Below are positions 27,757 through 37,506 of a DNA stretch of 60,000 nt, piece after piece. This stretch comes from Acuticoccus kalidii. GTDB lineage: Bacteria; Pseudomonadota; Alphaproteobacteria; Rhizobiales; Amorphaceae. Where the stretch lies: assembly GCF_021556395.1 (NCBI RefSeq), contig NZ_JAKGCS010000018.1, positions 1 through 60,000 on the forward strand. The letters run 5' to 3'. Made by a program: the position numbers and the translations under genes. The first letter of the stretch is position 1. Each line of letters opens with the position of its first letter. A model generated the notes under the pieces. The model had not been told where the DNA came from and ran no database searches. It saw only the letters and a program-made list of their open reading frames with translations.

Positions 27757-29700
27757 CTAACCTTTCGCGCATGGCGGCCCGATGCCGAGCCCGTCGATCA
27801 TCGGGCCGAGATGGGCGCGATAGCGGCGCCATCCCTCACCGCTTCCTTTGTAGAGCGCTTGGCGCACCTGTGCCGTGCTCGCGGTCGCGACGGCGCGGTC
27901 GGTCCGGTGAAAATCGAGACAGGCCGCATCCCAAGGCAGGCCACAGGCGGCGAGAAGGCGATGCGTCTCGTGCTTCTGGTCGTCGACGAGTTCCTCGTAA
28001 CAAAGGTCATGGACCCGGCCGGGGCAGACCTTGTGCCAGAAGGCCATGAGGTCGGCCTGGAGGCGATAGTGGCCGGCGATGTCGCGCTGGTCATAGGCGT
28101 AATTGTTGCCTCTCGAGGCGAAATAATGCCGATAGATCGACCAGCCGGTCGCCATGCCGTCCCGCTTCAGGCGGATGATCGGCGCCTCGGGAAAGGCCAT
28201 CGCGATAAAGCCGATCCAACGGGCGTTGACGAGCATCTTGTCGGTCACGAACGGCCCTTTTCCGACCCGGTCGAGGGCGGCGAGATAATCGCGCCGGAAC
28301 GTGGCGACGATCGCGGGGTCGAGCGTGGTCGCCGTCGCCTCCCGGATCGCCTCGGCGTGGGGCAGCAACGCGCGCTCGAACGCCATGATCTCCCCCGCGC
28401 TCGAGACCGAAGGGTGGCTCGCGAGGATCTGCTCGACCAACGTCGTCCCCGAGCGGGGCATGCCGACGATGAAGATCGGCGTCCGATCGCCCGTCTTGCG
28501 CATCGACAGTTGCGGCGGCGCGCCCGCGGCGAAGAAGCGCTTGATGCCGGCGATCGTGGTGCGAACCTTGTCGCCGTCATAGGGGTGGAGACGCTTGCGG
28601 ATGGCGTTGCCCTCTTCGAGATAGGCGAACGCCGTGTCGACCGCGCCGAGATCGTCGTGCGCCTTGAAGAGGGCGAAGGCGACGTGCATCCGCTGGGCCT
28701 CGCCGATTGACGCGCTTTCGTGGAGCGACCGGAGGGCGTCGATGTGCGGGTCGCCCGCCGCATAACGGGTGATCGTGCTGAGATTGCGGTGGCACTCGGC
28801 ATAGTCGGGACGGGCGGCGAGGGCCGCGGCATAATGCGGGCGCGCGCCGTCCGGGTCGCCCATCTCGAAGAGGGCGACGCCGAGATTGTTGTGCGCCTCG
28901 GGATGGCCGGGCGCGATCTGCAACGCCTTGCGATAGGTGGCCACCGCCTCGCCGTGACGGCCGGCACGCGACAGGGCGTTCGCGAGGGAATTCAACGCGT
29001 CCGCGCTGTCCGGTCGGAGGGCGGCGATGCGGGCGAGATCCGCCGCCGCCTCGTCATATTCGCCGAGATCCTTGTGGGCTTCGCTGCGGGCGGCGCGCGC
29101 CGCGATATCGTCCGGCGCGAGGGTGATCGCGGCGGTGAGGGCCTCGATCGCGTCAAGACCACGGCCGAGTTCGCGCAGGAGAAGGCCGAGATCGCGGCGC
29201 GGCTCCGCCGCCTCGGGATGCACCGCAATCGCCTGGCGGTAGGCGGCGAGCGCCTCCTCGCGATGGCCGAGCCGCTTCAGCGCCTCTCCGAGCTGGCGGT
29301 AAGCGTCCGGGTAGGTCGGCTGGAGCTGGACGGCGCGGGTGAACGCTTCGACCGCGCCGAGCGCGTCCTCGACCTGAAGCGCGAGGGCGCCGCGCAGGAG
29401 GTGGACGCGGATGGTATCGGGATACTCCGCCGCGAGGGCCCGGCTCGCCTGCGCCGCATCCTCGACCCGGCGCGCTCGCTGGAGCGTGGCGATGTGCTCG
29501 AGCTTTCCCTTCAGCCGTTTGCTGCCCTTGCCCCAGGGCGCGGGCTCACGGATCTTTCGCAGCCCGTCGGCCGCGCGGCGATTTTGGGGATAGTGATCGA
29601 GCACCGTGCGATAGAGGCGGTGAGCCTCCAGATAGTGGCCGGCGCGGGCCATGGTGCCGGCCTTCGTCAGCAATCGATCGACGGGAATGGTGCTCGGCAT
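27757..29700 (-). CDS. TPR-repeat sulfotransferase
   Basis: 647 residues. The N-terminal half (about 5-330) is a string of TPR units (for example AYRQLGEALKRLGHREEALA and NNLGVALFEMGDPDGARPHY). The C-terminal half is a sulfotransferase domain with the PAPS 5'-phosphosulfate loop GMPRSGTTLVEQIL near residue 400 and the downstream RLKRDGMATGWSIYRHYF region. No signal peptide is visible. Such fusions are common in marine and soil alphaproteobacteria and probably sulfate a glycan or small molecule bound via the repeats; the acceptor is unknown. The 107 bp upstream separates it from the ABC transporter operon end. Confidence 0.92.
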   Translation of the reverse strand: MPSTIPVDRLLTKAGTMARAGHYLEAHRLYRTVLDHYPQNRRAADGLRKIREPAPWGKGSKRLKGKLEHIATLQRARRVEDAAQASRALAAEYPDTIRVHLLRGALALQVEDALGAVEAFTRAVQLQPTYPDAYRQLGEALKRLGHREEALAAYRQAIAVHPEAAEPRRDLGLLLRELGRGLDAIEALTAAITLAPDDIAARAARSEAHKDLGEYDEAAADLARIAALRPDSADALNSLANALSRAGRHGEAVATYRKALQIAPGHPEAHNNLGVALFEMGDPDGARPHYAAALAARPDYAECHRNLSTITRYAAGDPHIDALRSLHESASIGEAQRMHVAFALFKAHDDLGAVDTAFAYLEEGNAIRKRLHPYDGDKVRTTIAGIKRFFAAGAPPQLSMRKTGDRTPIFIVGMPRSGTTLVEQILASHPSVSSAGEIMAFERALLPHAEAIREATATTLDPAIVATFRRDYLAALDRVGKGPFVTDKMLVNARWIGFIAMAFPEAPIIRLKRDGMATGWSIYRHYFASRGNNYAYDQRDIAGHYRLQADLMAFWHKVCPGRVHDLCYEELVDDQKHETHRLLAACGLPWDAACLDFHRTDRAVATASTAQVRQALYKGSGEGWRRYRAHLGPMIDGLGIGPPCAKG

Positions 29701-29807
29701 AGGCCCCCTCGCGGTCGCGAGCGGGCCGCCCGCCCCACTCTCGGCCCGGCAAAGCTAACGGGCGCGGGTGGTGCGGCGCTTGCGGCGGCGGGGTGCGCCG
29801 CGTTCGT

Positions 29808-30878
29808 TCAGGCGGCCTGCCGGTCGCGCCCCTCCTCCACCGCGTGGCACGCGACGAGATTGGCCGGCGTATCGGGCGCGGGGGCGAGCTCCGGGCGCTC
29901 GGCGCGGCAACGGGTGTCGGCGAGCGGGCAGCGCGGATGGAAGGCGCAGCCGGTCGGCGGATCGATCGGGTTCGGGATCTCGCCCGTCACCGGCGTGCGC
30001 GCGCGGCCGGACATCTCGACGTCCGGCAGGGCGTCGAGGAGCATCTTCGTGTAGGGGTGGCGCGGGGTGGAGAAGAGCGCCTCGGACGGGGCGACCTCGG
30101 CAAGGCGGCCGAGATAGAGGACGCCGATCCGGTTCGCCATGTGCCGCACGACGGCGAGATTGTGGCTGATGAAGAGGTAGGTGAGGCCGAGCTCGTCCTG
30201 GAGATCCTTCATCAGATTGAGGATCTGCGCCTGCACCGACACATCGAGCGCCGATGTCGGCTCGTCGCACACGAGAAAGGCCGGGTTCGAGGCGAGCGCG
30301 CGGGCGATGCAGATGCGCTGGCGCTGGCCGCCGGAGAATTCGTGCGGGTATTTCCGCCCGTCGCGCGGATGAAGGCCGACCGCCTCGAGGAGTTCGGCGA
30401 CCCGCGCCCGCCGGTTCCGGCCCGACATGAGGCCGAAGGCGCGGATCGGCTCGGCGAGGATCTTGTCGACCCGCATGCGCGGATTGAGGCTCGCATAGGG
30501 ATCCTGGAAGATCATCTGCATCCGCCGCCGCAAGGCCCGGACGTCACGCGACGACCCCTCCCCCATCGTAACGCCGTCGATGACGATCGAGCCGCCTTTC
30601 GCGGGCATCAGACCGACGACCACTTTGGCGATCGTCGACTTGCCGGACCCCGATTCGCCGACGAGGGCGAACGTCTCCCCCCGCTCGATCGTGAACGACA
30701 CGTCGGAGACGGCGTGGACGATCTGGCGCTTCATGCCTTCGAGCGCGCGGTCGAGCCAAGGGGGCGAGACGTCGAAGGTGCGCGAAAGATGCTCCACCGT
30801 GACGAGGGTCTCAGAGGCGGCGGCCGGATCGGCGGCGCGCGCGGCCACGGCCTCGTCGTGGTCGATCGTGTCGGTCAT
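29808..30878 (-). CDS. Peptide-type ABC transporter ATPase (DppF/OppF-like)
   Basis: The second ATPase of a dipeptide/oligopeptide-class importer, 356 residues. It has Walker A LVGESGSGKSTIAK, signature FSGGQRQRICIARAL, Walker B LVCDEPTSALD, and the C-terminal oligo/dipeptide extension with cysteines GCAFHPRCPLADTRC. I start it at ATG 30878, overlapping the preceding ATPase stop by 4 bases. An upstream in-frame ATG at 31010 lies inside that gene and is not needed. It ends the importer operon. Confidence 0.93.
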   Translation of the reverse strand: MTDTIDHDEAVAARAADPAAASETLVTVEHLSRTFDVSPPWLDRALEGMKRQIVHAVSDVSFTIERGETFALVGESGSGKSTIAKVVVGLMPAKGGSIVIDGVTMGEGSSRDVRALRRRMQMIFQDPYASLNPRMRVDKILAEPIRAFGLMSGRNRRARVAELLEAVGLHPRDGRKYPHEFSGGQRQRICIARALASNPAFLVCDEPTSALDVSVQAQILNLMKDLQDELGLTYLFISHNLAVVRHMANRIGVLYLGRLAEVAPSEALFSTPRHPYTKMLLDALPDVEMSGRARTPVTGEIPNPIDPPTGCAFHPRCPLADTRCRAERPELAPAPDTPANLVACHAVEEGRDRQAA

Positions 30879-32038
30879 GGCCGCGTCACCTTTCGCCAAT
30901 CGGACTGCGGAAGGTCGAAGGCCCGGCCCGGCCCCTCCACCAGCGCTTCGCCAGATGCGGTGAAGGCGTGTTGCGGATCGGGATCGGGGGGCGGCGTATA
31001 GGTCTGCCACTCCGTTTCCGTATCCCCCTCGTCATCCTCGGAAGGGGGAAAGTCCGGCGTGGGGGTCGCGTCGGGATCGTAGAGCCAGCAGGCGACGTGC
31101 GAGGCGTCGACCTCCATCGGGCCGGGACGGGTGAGGCGGCAGCGGGCGAACGCCTCGGGGCAACGCGGATTGAAGGCGCACCCCGGCGGTATCGCGTCGA
31201 GCCGCGGCATGGCGCCCGGTATTTGGCGCAGGCGCCGCTCCCCGCCTTCGCGCCGCGGGATCGCCCCCATCAGCCCCACCGTATAGGGATGGCGCGGCCG
31301 CTTGACGACATCGGAGACCGGCCCGATTTCCGCGATCCGCCCGGCATACATCACCGCGACACGGTCGGCCGTCTCGGCGATCACGCCCATATCGTGGGTG
31401 ATCAGCATCACCGACGCGCCATGCTCGCGGCACATGCGCTTCAGGATGTTGATGATCTGCGCCTGGACCGACACGTCGAGCGCGGTCGTCGGCTCGTCGG
31501 CGACGACGAGGACCGGGTCGGCGGCGAGCGCGAGGGCGATCACCACGCGCTGCCGCATGCCGCCGGAGAACTGGTGCGGATAGGCGTTGAGCCGCTTGTC
31601 AGCCGCGGGAATGCCGACTTCGGTGAGCAGCGCGATCGCCTTGTCGCGCGCCGCACGGCGGCCGAGGCCGAGATGGGTGCGGATCGTCTCGGTGAGCTGG
31701 CGGCCGATCGTGTAGAGCGGATTGAGGCTCGTCAGCGGATCCTGGAACACGGTGCCGATCCGCCGGCCGCGAATGGTGCGCATCGCGTCGGCGGGGAGAT
31801 TGTCGATCCGGCGGCCTTCGAGGTGGATCTCGCCGCCCGCGATCCGGCCCGGCGGGTCGAGGAGGCCGATGATCGACGTGCCGGTCAACGACTTGCCCGC
31901 CCCCGATTCGCCGACCACGCCGAGCACTTCGCCGGGCGCGATGTCGAACGAGATGCCGTCGATGGCGGTGAGCGTGCCGCGACGGGTCGGAAACTCGACC
32001 GTGAGATCGCGGACGCTGAGAACGGGGCCGGCCTCCAT
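30875..32038 (-). CDS. Peptide-type ABC transporter ATPase (DppD/OppD-like)
   Basis: 387 residues. Walker A GVVGESGAGKSLTG, signature FSGGMRQRVVIALAL, Walker B LVVADEPTTALD, and the Cys-containing C-terminal extension GCAFNPRCPEAFARC typical of OppD/DppD. After about residue 340 an acidic Pro-rich tail (DFPPSEDDEGDTETEW) is unusual for the family. The start ATG shares one base with the stop of the homocysteine-methyltransferase-like gene (TGATG), so translation is coupled. Confidence 0.93.
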   Translation of the reverse strand: MEAGPVLSVRDLTVEFPTRRGTLTAIDGISFDIAPGEVLGVVGESGAGKSLTGTSIIGLLDPPGRIAGGEIHLEGRRIDNLPADAMRTIRGRRIGTVFQDPLTSLNPLYTIGRQLTETIRTHLGLGRRAARDKAIALLTEVGIPAADKRLNAYPHQFSGGMRQRVVIALALAADPVLVVADEPTTALDVSVQAQIINILKRMCREHGASVMLITHDMGVIAETADRVAVMYAGRIAEIGPVSDVVKRPRHPYTVGLMGAIPRREGGERRLRQIPGAMPRLDAIPPGCAFNPRCPEAFARCRLTRPGPMEVDASHVACWLYDPDATPTPDFPPSEDDEGDTETEWQTYTPPPDPDPQHAFTASGEALVEGPGRAFDLPQSDWRKVTRP

Positions 32039-32922
32039 CAGCGTCCCTCGATGAGCAGTTTGAGCCGCGCGAGATAAGCGGGTCCGACCTCACAACATCC
32101 GCCGATGATGGTCGCCCCCTCGTCGAGCCAGTGCTCGGCGTAGGCGGCATAGGCTTCCGCGTCGATATCCTCCCGGATCATCAGCGCCTCGAGATTCTTG
32201 CCGGCCTGCCATTCGCCCGGCACGTCGCGATAGGCGTTGGCGTAGGCCCCGACCTCCACCCCGTCGGCGGCGCGGATGAGTTCGGGAAGACCGAGCGTCA
32301 CCATCTCCGGCGTGGTGCAGCTGAGGAGGAGCGCGTCGACGGCGATGTCCTGGAGGAGCGTGGCGGCATCGGCGATCCGCTCACCACCGCGCAGGACCGG
32401 CTCCCCCGCATCGCGCAGGGTGAAGGCGACCCAGACCGGACGCCCGGCGGCGCGCGCGGCGCGCGCGGCCGCGAAGGCCTGCGCCGCCGACCACATCGAT
32501 TCGCAGATGAAGAGGTCGACCTGCGGGGCGAGCATCAGCGCGAGTTCGGCATATTCGGCTTCCATCAGGCCGAGCGGCGGCAGGTCGTTCGGATCGTCCG
32601 ACTGGCTGATCGGCGGCAGGACACCGGCGATCAGCGCCGCCGGATTAACGCTGTCGCGCGCCGTGACGGCCGCCTCACAGGCGATGCGGTTCGCCTCGGC
32701 GAAGCGATCGCCGAGGCCGTGGCGGTTGAGGAGGCGATGGTTGGCCGCCCCCGTGTTCGTCGTGATGATCTCGGCGCCGGCCTCGAGATAGCCCTCGTGA
32801 AGGTCGTGCACGAGGGCCGGCTCTTCGAGCATCATCCGCGTCGCGCCGACGGGATCGCCGGGATTGGGGAAATGGCGGCCCATCTCGTAGCCGATGCCGC
32901 CGGCGAGGAGCCGCGCCGTCAT
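32038..32922 (-). CDS. Homocysteine S-methyltransferase family protein
   Basis: A 294-residue zinc methyltransferase of the BHMT/MmuM family, which moves a methyl group from a betaine- or sulfonium-type donor to homocysteine. The three zinc cysteines are present: C202 (LLLSCTTPEM) and C276-C277 (IIGGCCEVGP). It lies inside the ABC importer operon, between the second permease (4-base ATGA overlap) and the first ATPase (1-base overlap). Such close coupling suggests that the imported compound, or a product of it, is the methyl donor or acceptor, for example an N-methylated or S-methylated compound. That link is inference. Confidence 0.85.
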   Translation of the reverse strand: MTARLLAGGIGYEMGRHFPNPGDPVGATRMMLEEPALVHDLHEGYLEAGAEIITTNTGAANHRLLNRHGLGDRFAEANRIACEAAVTARDSVNPAALIAGVLPPISQSDDPNDLPPLGLMEAEYAELALMLAPQVDLFICESMWSAAQAFAAARAARAAGRPVWVAFTLRDAGEPVLRGGERIADAATLLQDIAVDALLLSCTTPEMVTLGLPELIRAADGVEVGAYANAYRDVPGEWQAGKNLEALMIREDIDAEAYAAYAEHWLDEGATIIGGCCEVGPAYLARLKLLIEGR

Positions 32923-33908
32923 CTCAGCCTCGGATTGAGCGCGTCGCGGAGCCAATCGCCGAGGAGGTTCACCGCGAGCACCAGGACCGCGAGCATCGCG
33001 CCCGGGAACATCGTGATCCACCATTCCCCGGAAAAGAGGAAATCCTGTCCGATGCGGATCAGCGTGCCGAGCGACGGCTCGGTCGGCGGCACGCCGACGC
33101 CGAGGAAGGAGAGGGTCGCCTCCGTGATGATCGCGAGCGCGAGATTGATCGTCGCGATCACCAGGACGGGGCCCATAATGTTGGGCAGGATGTGCCGCAG
33201 CAGGATGACGAAGGTAGGCAGCCCGATGAGCTTGGCGGCGAGGACATATTCCTTGTTGGCCTCCACCAGCGTTGAGCCGCGCACGGTGCGGGCATACTGC
33301 ACCCAGAAAGACAGCCCGATCGACAAAGTGAGGACGTAGAACGCGCTCTCCTCGCGGGTGAGGCTCGGAAACAGCGCGCGGGCCGTGCCGTCGATCAAGA
33401 GCGCGATGAGGATCGCCGGAAAGGTGAGCTGCACGTCCGCGACGCGCATGATGAAGCTGTCGATCGGGCCGCGCACATACCCGGCGATGAGGCCGAGCGT
33501 GATGCCGATAAAGGCGGCGAGCGCCACCGAGGCGAGGCCGACGGCGAGCGAGATCCGCGTGCCGTAGAGGATCGCGGACAGCATGTCCCGGCCCTGATCG
33601 TCGGTGCCGAGAAGATAAGTGGTCGATCCGCCATTCACCCATGCCGGCGGGGTCAGGCTGTCGAGAAGCGAGAGCGAGGCGAGGTCCGAGGGATCATGCG
33701 GCGCGATCCAGGGGGCGAACGCGGCGGCGACGAAGATGACGAGCGTCACCACCGCGGCGAGGACCGTGAGCTTGGAGCGCAGGAAAGCGTGCAGGAGATC
33801 GCTGTCGAAGAGCGCGGTGCGGAACGGGCGCGGCCGGCTCTCGATCGCGGCGACCGAGGAGGCCGCTTCGCCGTCGGGCTCGGCGCGGTGGGGGGCGCTC
33901 TCGCTCAT
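32919..33908 (-). CDS. Peptide-type ABC transporter permease (DppC-like)
   Basis: 329 residues from ATG 33908, overlapping the dppB-like stop by 4 bases. An N-terminal cytoplasmic stretch precedes the first helix (KLTVLAAVVTLVIFVAAAFA), then the TYLLGTDDQGRDMLSAILYG segment and the inner-membrane permease (EAA) loop EANKEYVLAAKLIGLPTFVI typical of DppC/OppC. The longer frame upstream is Arg/His-rich nonsense overlapping the dppB-like gene. Confidence 0.93.
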   Translation of the reverse strand: MSESAPHRAEPDGEAASSVAAIESRPRPFRTALFDSDLLHAFLRSKLTVLAAVVTLVIFVAAAFAPWIAPHDPSDLASLSLLDSLTPPAWVNGGSTTYLLGTDDQGRDMLSAILYGTRISLAVGLASVALAAFIGITLGLIAGYVRGPIDSFIMRVADVQLTFPAILIALLIDGTARALFPSLTREESAFYVLTLSIGLSFWVQYARTVRGSTLVEANKEYVLAAKLIGLPTFVILLRHILPNIMGPVLVIATINLALAIITEATLSFLGVGVPPTEPSLGTLIRIGQDFLFSGEWWITMFPGAMLAVLVLAVNLLGDWLRDALNPRLR

Positions 33909-34882
33909 GCCGCGGGCCCCGTCAGGCGAATGCGCGGGTCGACCACGACATAGAGGAGGTCGACCAGGAGATTGATGACGACGAACAGGAACGCGATCAT
34001 CAGGAGATAGGCCGCCATGATCGGGATATCGACATTCTGCACCGCCTGCAGGAACAACAAGCCCATCCCCGGCCATTGAAACACGGTCTCGGTGATGATG
34101 GCAAAAGCGATCACCGAGCCGAGCTGTAATCCGGTGATGGTGATGACGGGCACCAACGTGTTCTTCAGCGCATGGCCGAAATTGATCGTCCGATCCCGCA
34201 AACCGCGAGCGCGCGCGAAGCGGATATAATCGGACCGCAGGACCTCCAGCATCTCGGCGCGCACGAGGCGCATGATCAGCGTCATCTGGAAGAGGCCGAG
34301 CGTGATCGACGGCAGGATCAGCGCCTTGAGGCCGGAGACGGTGAGAAGCCCCGTCGTCCAGAAGCCGAGATCGACGACCTGCCCGCGCCCGAAGGACGGG
34401 AGCCACTGAAGGTTCACCGCGAAGACGAAGATGAGGAGAATGCCGATCAGGAAGGTCGGCAACGAGATGCCGATCAGTGACACCGACAGGAACAGCTTCG
34501 ACAGCCAGTGATCGCGCTTGAGGCCGGTATAGACCCCCATCGGGATGCCGATGAGAAGGGCGAAGAGGGCCGAGACGAACGACAGCTCCAGCGTCGCCGG
34601 CATCCGCGCCGCGAGAAGCTCCGCGACCGGGCGCTTGAACTGATAGGACACGCCGAAATCGCCTTGCGCGGCGTCGCTGACGAAGCGCCAGAACTGCACG
34701 GGCACGGGGTCGTTGAGGCCGAGATCATCGCGCAGAGCGGCGCGTTCGGCCGGCGTCGTCTCGACGCCGACCATCTGGTTCACGGGATCGCCGACGAAAC
34801 GGAACATCGTGAACGAGATCAGCGCGACGACGAGCATCACGACGATCGCCTGCACGATGCGGCGGACGATGAATCCGATCAT
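33905..34882 (-). CDS. Peptide-type ABC transporter permease (DppB-like)
   Basis: 325 residues, six membrane helices. The N-terminus (FIVRRIVQAIVVMLVVALIS) and RDDLGLNDPVPVQFWRF are typical of DppB/OppB. The EAA loop is RSDYIRFARARGL. It begins 33 bp after the binding-protein gene. Confidence 0.94.
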   Translation of the reverse strand: MIGFIVRRIVQAIVVMLVVALISFTMFRFVGDPVNQMVGVETTPAERAALRDDLGLNDPVPVQFWRFVSDAAQGDFGVSYQFKRPVAELLAARMPATLELSFVSALFALLIGIPMGVYTGLKRDHWLSKLFLSVSLIGISLPTFLIGILLIFVFAVNLQWLPSFGRGQVVDLGFWTTGLLTVSGLKALILPSITLGLFQMTLIMRLVRAEMLEVLRSDYIRFARARGLRDRTINFGHALKNTLVPVITITGLQLGSVIAFAIITETVFQWPGMGLLFLQAVQNVDIPIMAAYLLMIAFLFVVINLLVDLLYVVVDPRIRLTGPAA

Positions 34883-34915
34883 AGCGGCAGCCGAGGGGGG
34901 CTCACGGCCCCGCCC

Positions 34916-36508
34916 CTATTTCTTGACGGTCGACAGAAGGAGCGCGTTGTCCGCCCGCTGCAACACCTCGATGTCGGAGGACTTGCCCCAGGCGAGGCCC
35001 TGCTGGTGAAGCGGGATATGCGACACCTCCTCGTTGAGGATGGTGTAGACCTCGGCGATCATCGCATCGCGGGTGTCGATGTCGTTCTCGACGAGGATCT
35101 TCGCGGCGAGGGCGTCGACCTCCTCGTTGCAATAGCCGCCGAGATTGAACGGGCCGCCCTCGGTGCCGTCGTCGTTGCGGCAGGCGTTGAGGTCGCGGAT
35201 CACGTTGTAGCTGTCGAACGAGCCGGGGGTCCAACCGAGCATGTAGAAGGACGTATCGTAGCCGCCCGAGGCGAGGATCTTGGCGAAATATTGCGCCTTG
35301 GGCTGCGCGTTCAACTCGATCGTGACGCCGATGCGGGCGAGCATCGCGGCGACCGCCTGGCAAATCTGCTCGTCGTTCACATAGCGGTCGTTCGGGCAAT
35401 CCATGCCGACGGAGAAGCCGTCACCATAGCCGGCCTCGGCGAGAAGCGCCTTGGCCGCGTCCGGATCATAAGGCAGGCGCTCGAACTCGTCGGAACGGGA
35501 ATAGAGGGCGGGCGAGATCATCAGCGCCGACGGGGTCGACAGGTTGCGCATGATCTTCTGCTTGATCGCCTCGATGTCGATCGCCTGATAGAACGCCTTG
35601 CGCACCCGTACGTCCTGGAAGGGGTTCTCGCCCTTGACGCTCGAATAGAGAAGCTCCGGCCGCTTCTGGTCGAAGCCCAGGAAGATCGTCCGCAGCTCCG
35701 GTCCGGTCAGCGCCTCGGTGCCGGGATTGGCCTCGACGCGCGGAATGTCCTGCACCGGGATCGGATAGACGAGATCGAGCTCGCCCGAGAGGAGCGCGGC
35801 GACACGCGTCGCGTCCGAGCCGATCGGGGTGAATTCGGCGCGCTCGATATTGAACGCGCGATTGTCCCAATCCCACCAGTCGGTATTGGCCTCGAAGACG
35901 GTCCTCACGCCCGGCTCGTGGCTGACGATCTTGAACGGGCCCGTGCCGTTGGTGTTGAGCGCGGCGTAATTCTGGCCCTCGGCGGACGCGGAGGTGACGG
36001 CGACGGCGTCGTTCTCCTCGGTCCACTCCTTGTCCATGATGCCCCAGGTCGGCCACTCGGCCGTCAGGATCGGATTCGGCGAGTCGAGGCGGACCTCGAC
36101 GGTGTGATCGTCGATCGCGACGAACTCGGCGTCGGCGGGGACGCGGGTCGTGAGGTCGGAGCCCTTGGAGCGGACGCGATTGGCGGAGAAGACGACGTCG
36201 TCGGCCGTGAACGGGTTGCCGTTATGGAAGGTCACGCCCTTGCGCAGGTTGAAGCGCCAAGTGTTGTCGTCGACCATCTCCCAGCTCTCGGCAAGACCCG
36301 GAATGATGTTGAGATCGGGGTCGAGACGGACGAGCCCCTCATAGACGTTGCCGAGCGTCCACAACGAAAACGTTTCGTTGAGCGTGTATTGATCGAGCGA
36401 CTTAAGCTCGCCCTGGAAGGCGAACTTGAACGTCTTTTCATCATCTTGAGCAATGACTGTGCCGCAAGACGCCGCAAGAAGAGCAGCGGCGATCCAAACA
36501 CGCTTCAT
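34916..36508 (-). CDS. Periplasmic binding protein of peptide-type ABC importer (SBP family 5)
   Basis: 530 residues from ATG 36508, preceded by a GGGGGA ribosome site. The signal peptide is KRVWIAAALLAASCGTVIAQ, with signal peptidase I cleavage likely after VIA. A Cys in AASCG resembles but does not fully match a lipobox. The mature protein is a family 5 extracellular binding protein (NVYEGLVRLDPDLNIIPGLA, WRFNLRKGVTFHNGNPFTAD, DVRVRKAFYQAID). This class binds peptides but also nickel, glycosides, opines and other small molecules, so the ligand is open. First gene of the importer operon, 120 bp after the creatininase-like gene. Confidence 0.92.
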   Translation of the reverse strand: MKRVWIAAALLAASCGTVIAQDDEKTFKFAFQGELKSLDQYTLNETFSLWTLGNVYEGLVRLDPDLNIIPGLAESWEMVDDNTWRFNLRKGVTFHNGNPFTADDVVFSANRVRSKGSDLTTRVPADAEFVAIDDHTVEVRLDSPNPILTAEWPTWGIMDKEWTEENDAVAVTSASAEGQNYAALNTNGTGPFKIVSHEPGVRTVFEANTDWWDWDNRAFNIERAEFTPIGSDATRVAALLSGELDLVYPIPVQDIPRVEANPGTEALTGPELRTIFLGFDQKRPELLYSSVKGENPFQDVRVRKAFYQAIDIEAIKQKIMRNLSTPSALMISPALYSRSDEFERLPYDPDAAKALLAEAGYGDGFSVGMDCPNDRYVNDEQICQAVAAMLARIGVTIELNAQPKAQYFAKILASGGYDTSFYMLGWTPGSFDSYNVIRDLNACRNDDGTEGGPFNLGGYCNEEVDALAAKILVENDIDTRDAMIAEVYTILNEEVSHIPLHQQGLAWGKSSDIEVLQRADNALLLSTVKK

Positions 36509-36628
36509 ATAGCCGTCCCCCAAGAACTCGCCGTGACCACAGCGGCGTTGGAAATATCCCGCAGACTCTACCCACAACGGTCCGGATTCGTCCACCGCAC
36601 AATTTCGGCGGGACGGCTCGGGGCCGTT

Positions 36629-37417
36629 TTACTTCAGAACAGAGAGGTCAATCGTTGCAACGTCGCGCAGAAGCTCGATGAAGCGGTCAGCCTGGTGGGC
36701 GGCGATGCGCGCGCCGAGCGCCGGGGTGGCCGCCGCCGCGTCGCCGACGACGCCATTCGGGTTGAGGTCTCCGGCCTTCCAGGCGAAGACGTGCTGGCCG
36801 TGAGCGCGCAGATGGGATCGCTCGGCGACGAGGCGGGCCTGCTCGCTGGCAAAATCCTGAAGATGCTCGGTGCGGACGAGATCGGGGCGGAAATGCTGGA
36901 TCAACGCCGTTTCCACCTGGCCGCCATGGATGCCATAGGCGCGCTCCGCCTCGCCGATCGCCTCGCCTTCGCCGAAGCGCATCCAGGCCGAATGGACCGC
37001 GAGCATGTCGAAGCGGACGCGCAACTCGCGCGTCACGATGTCGAGCATCGCCGTGTTGCCGCCGTGCGAGTTCGCGAAGACGATACGTCGCACGCCGGCC
37101 CGCGCGACGGACGTCGCGATTTCGAGCCACGCCTTAATCGCCGTCTCCCACGCCATCGTCAGCGTGCCGCGATAACTGATGTGCTCGTTCGACTTGCCGA
37201 TCGCCTGGACGGGCAGGAAGGAGGCCGGAATATCGTCCGGCAGGCGCTCGACGACCGTTTTCACCATGCCTTCGGCGATGATCGTGTCGGTGCCGAGGGG
37301 CAGATGGGGGCCGTGCTGCTCGATGGCGGCCGTCGGGATGACGGCGATCCAATCATCGGTGTCGGTCGAGAAATCGAGCGCGGTCATGTCCGCCCAATAG
37401 GGAAGCGGCAGGGGCAT
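36629..37417 (-). CDS. Creatininase-family amidohydrolase
   Basis: 262 residues of the creatininase/MftE-like superfamily, which opens cyclic amides or removes small amides with two metals. Metal ligands are visible in IPTAAIEQHGPHLPLGTD (Glu, His, Asp), NSHGGNTAML (His) and HGGQVETALI (Glu). Members act on creatinine, on formamidopyrimidines in riboflavin/F420 synthesis, or on unknown lactams. It stands between the RidA-like gene and the importer binding protein on the same strand. Context suggests a cyclic amide from imported material. Confidence 0.88.
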   Translation of the reverse strand: MPLPLPYWADMTALDFSTDTDDWIAVIPTAAIEQHGPHLPLGTDTIIAEGMVKTVVERLPDDIPASFLPVQAIGKSNEHISYRGTLTMAWETAIKAWLEIATSVARAGVRRIVFANSHGGNTAMLDIVTRELRVRFDMLAVHSAWMRFGEGEAIGEAERAYGIHGGQVETALIQHFRPDLVRTEHLQDFASEQARLVAERSHLRAHGQHVFAWKAGDLNPNGVVGDAAAATPALGARIAAHQADRFIELLRDVATIDLSVLK

Positions 37418-37506
37418 CGTCGGAACTCCATGGCCGGTCGAGATGGGGCCGCTCGAAGACTATGGGCGGGCCCGCCGACGTGGCAAGTCGGCAATCGCGC
37501 GGGCCC

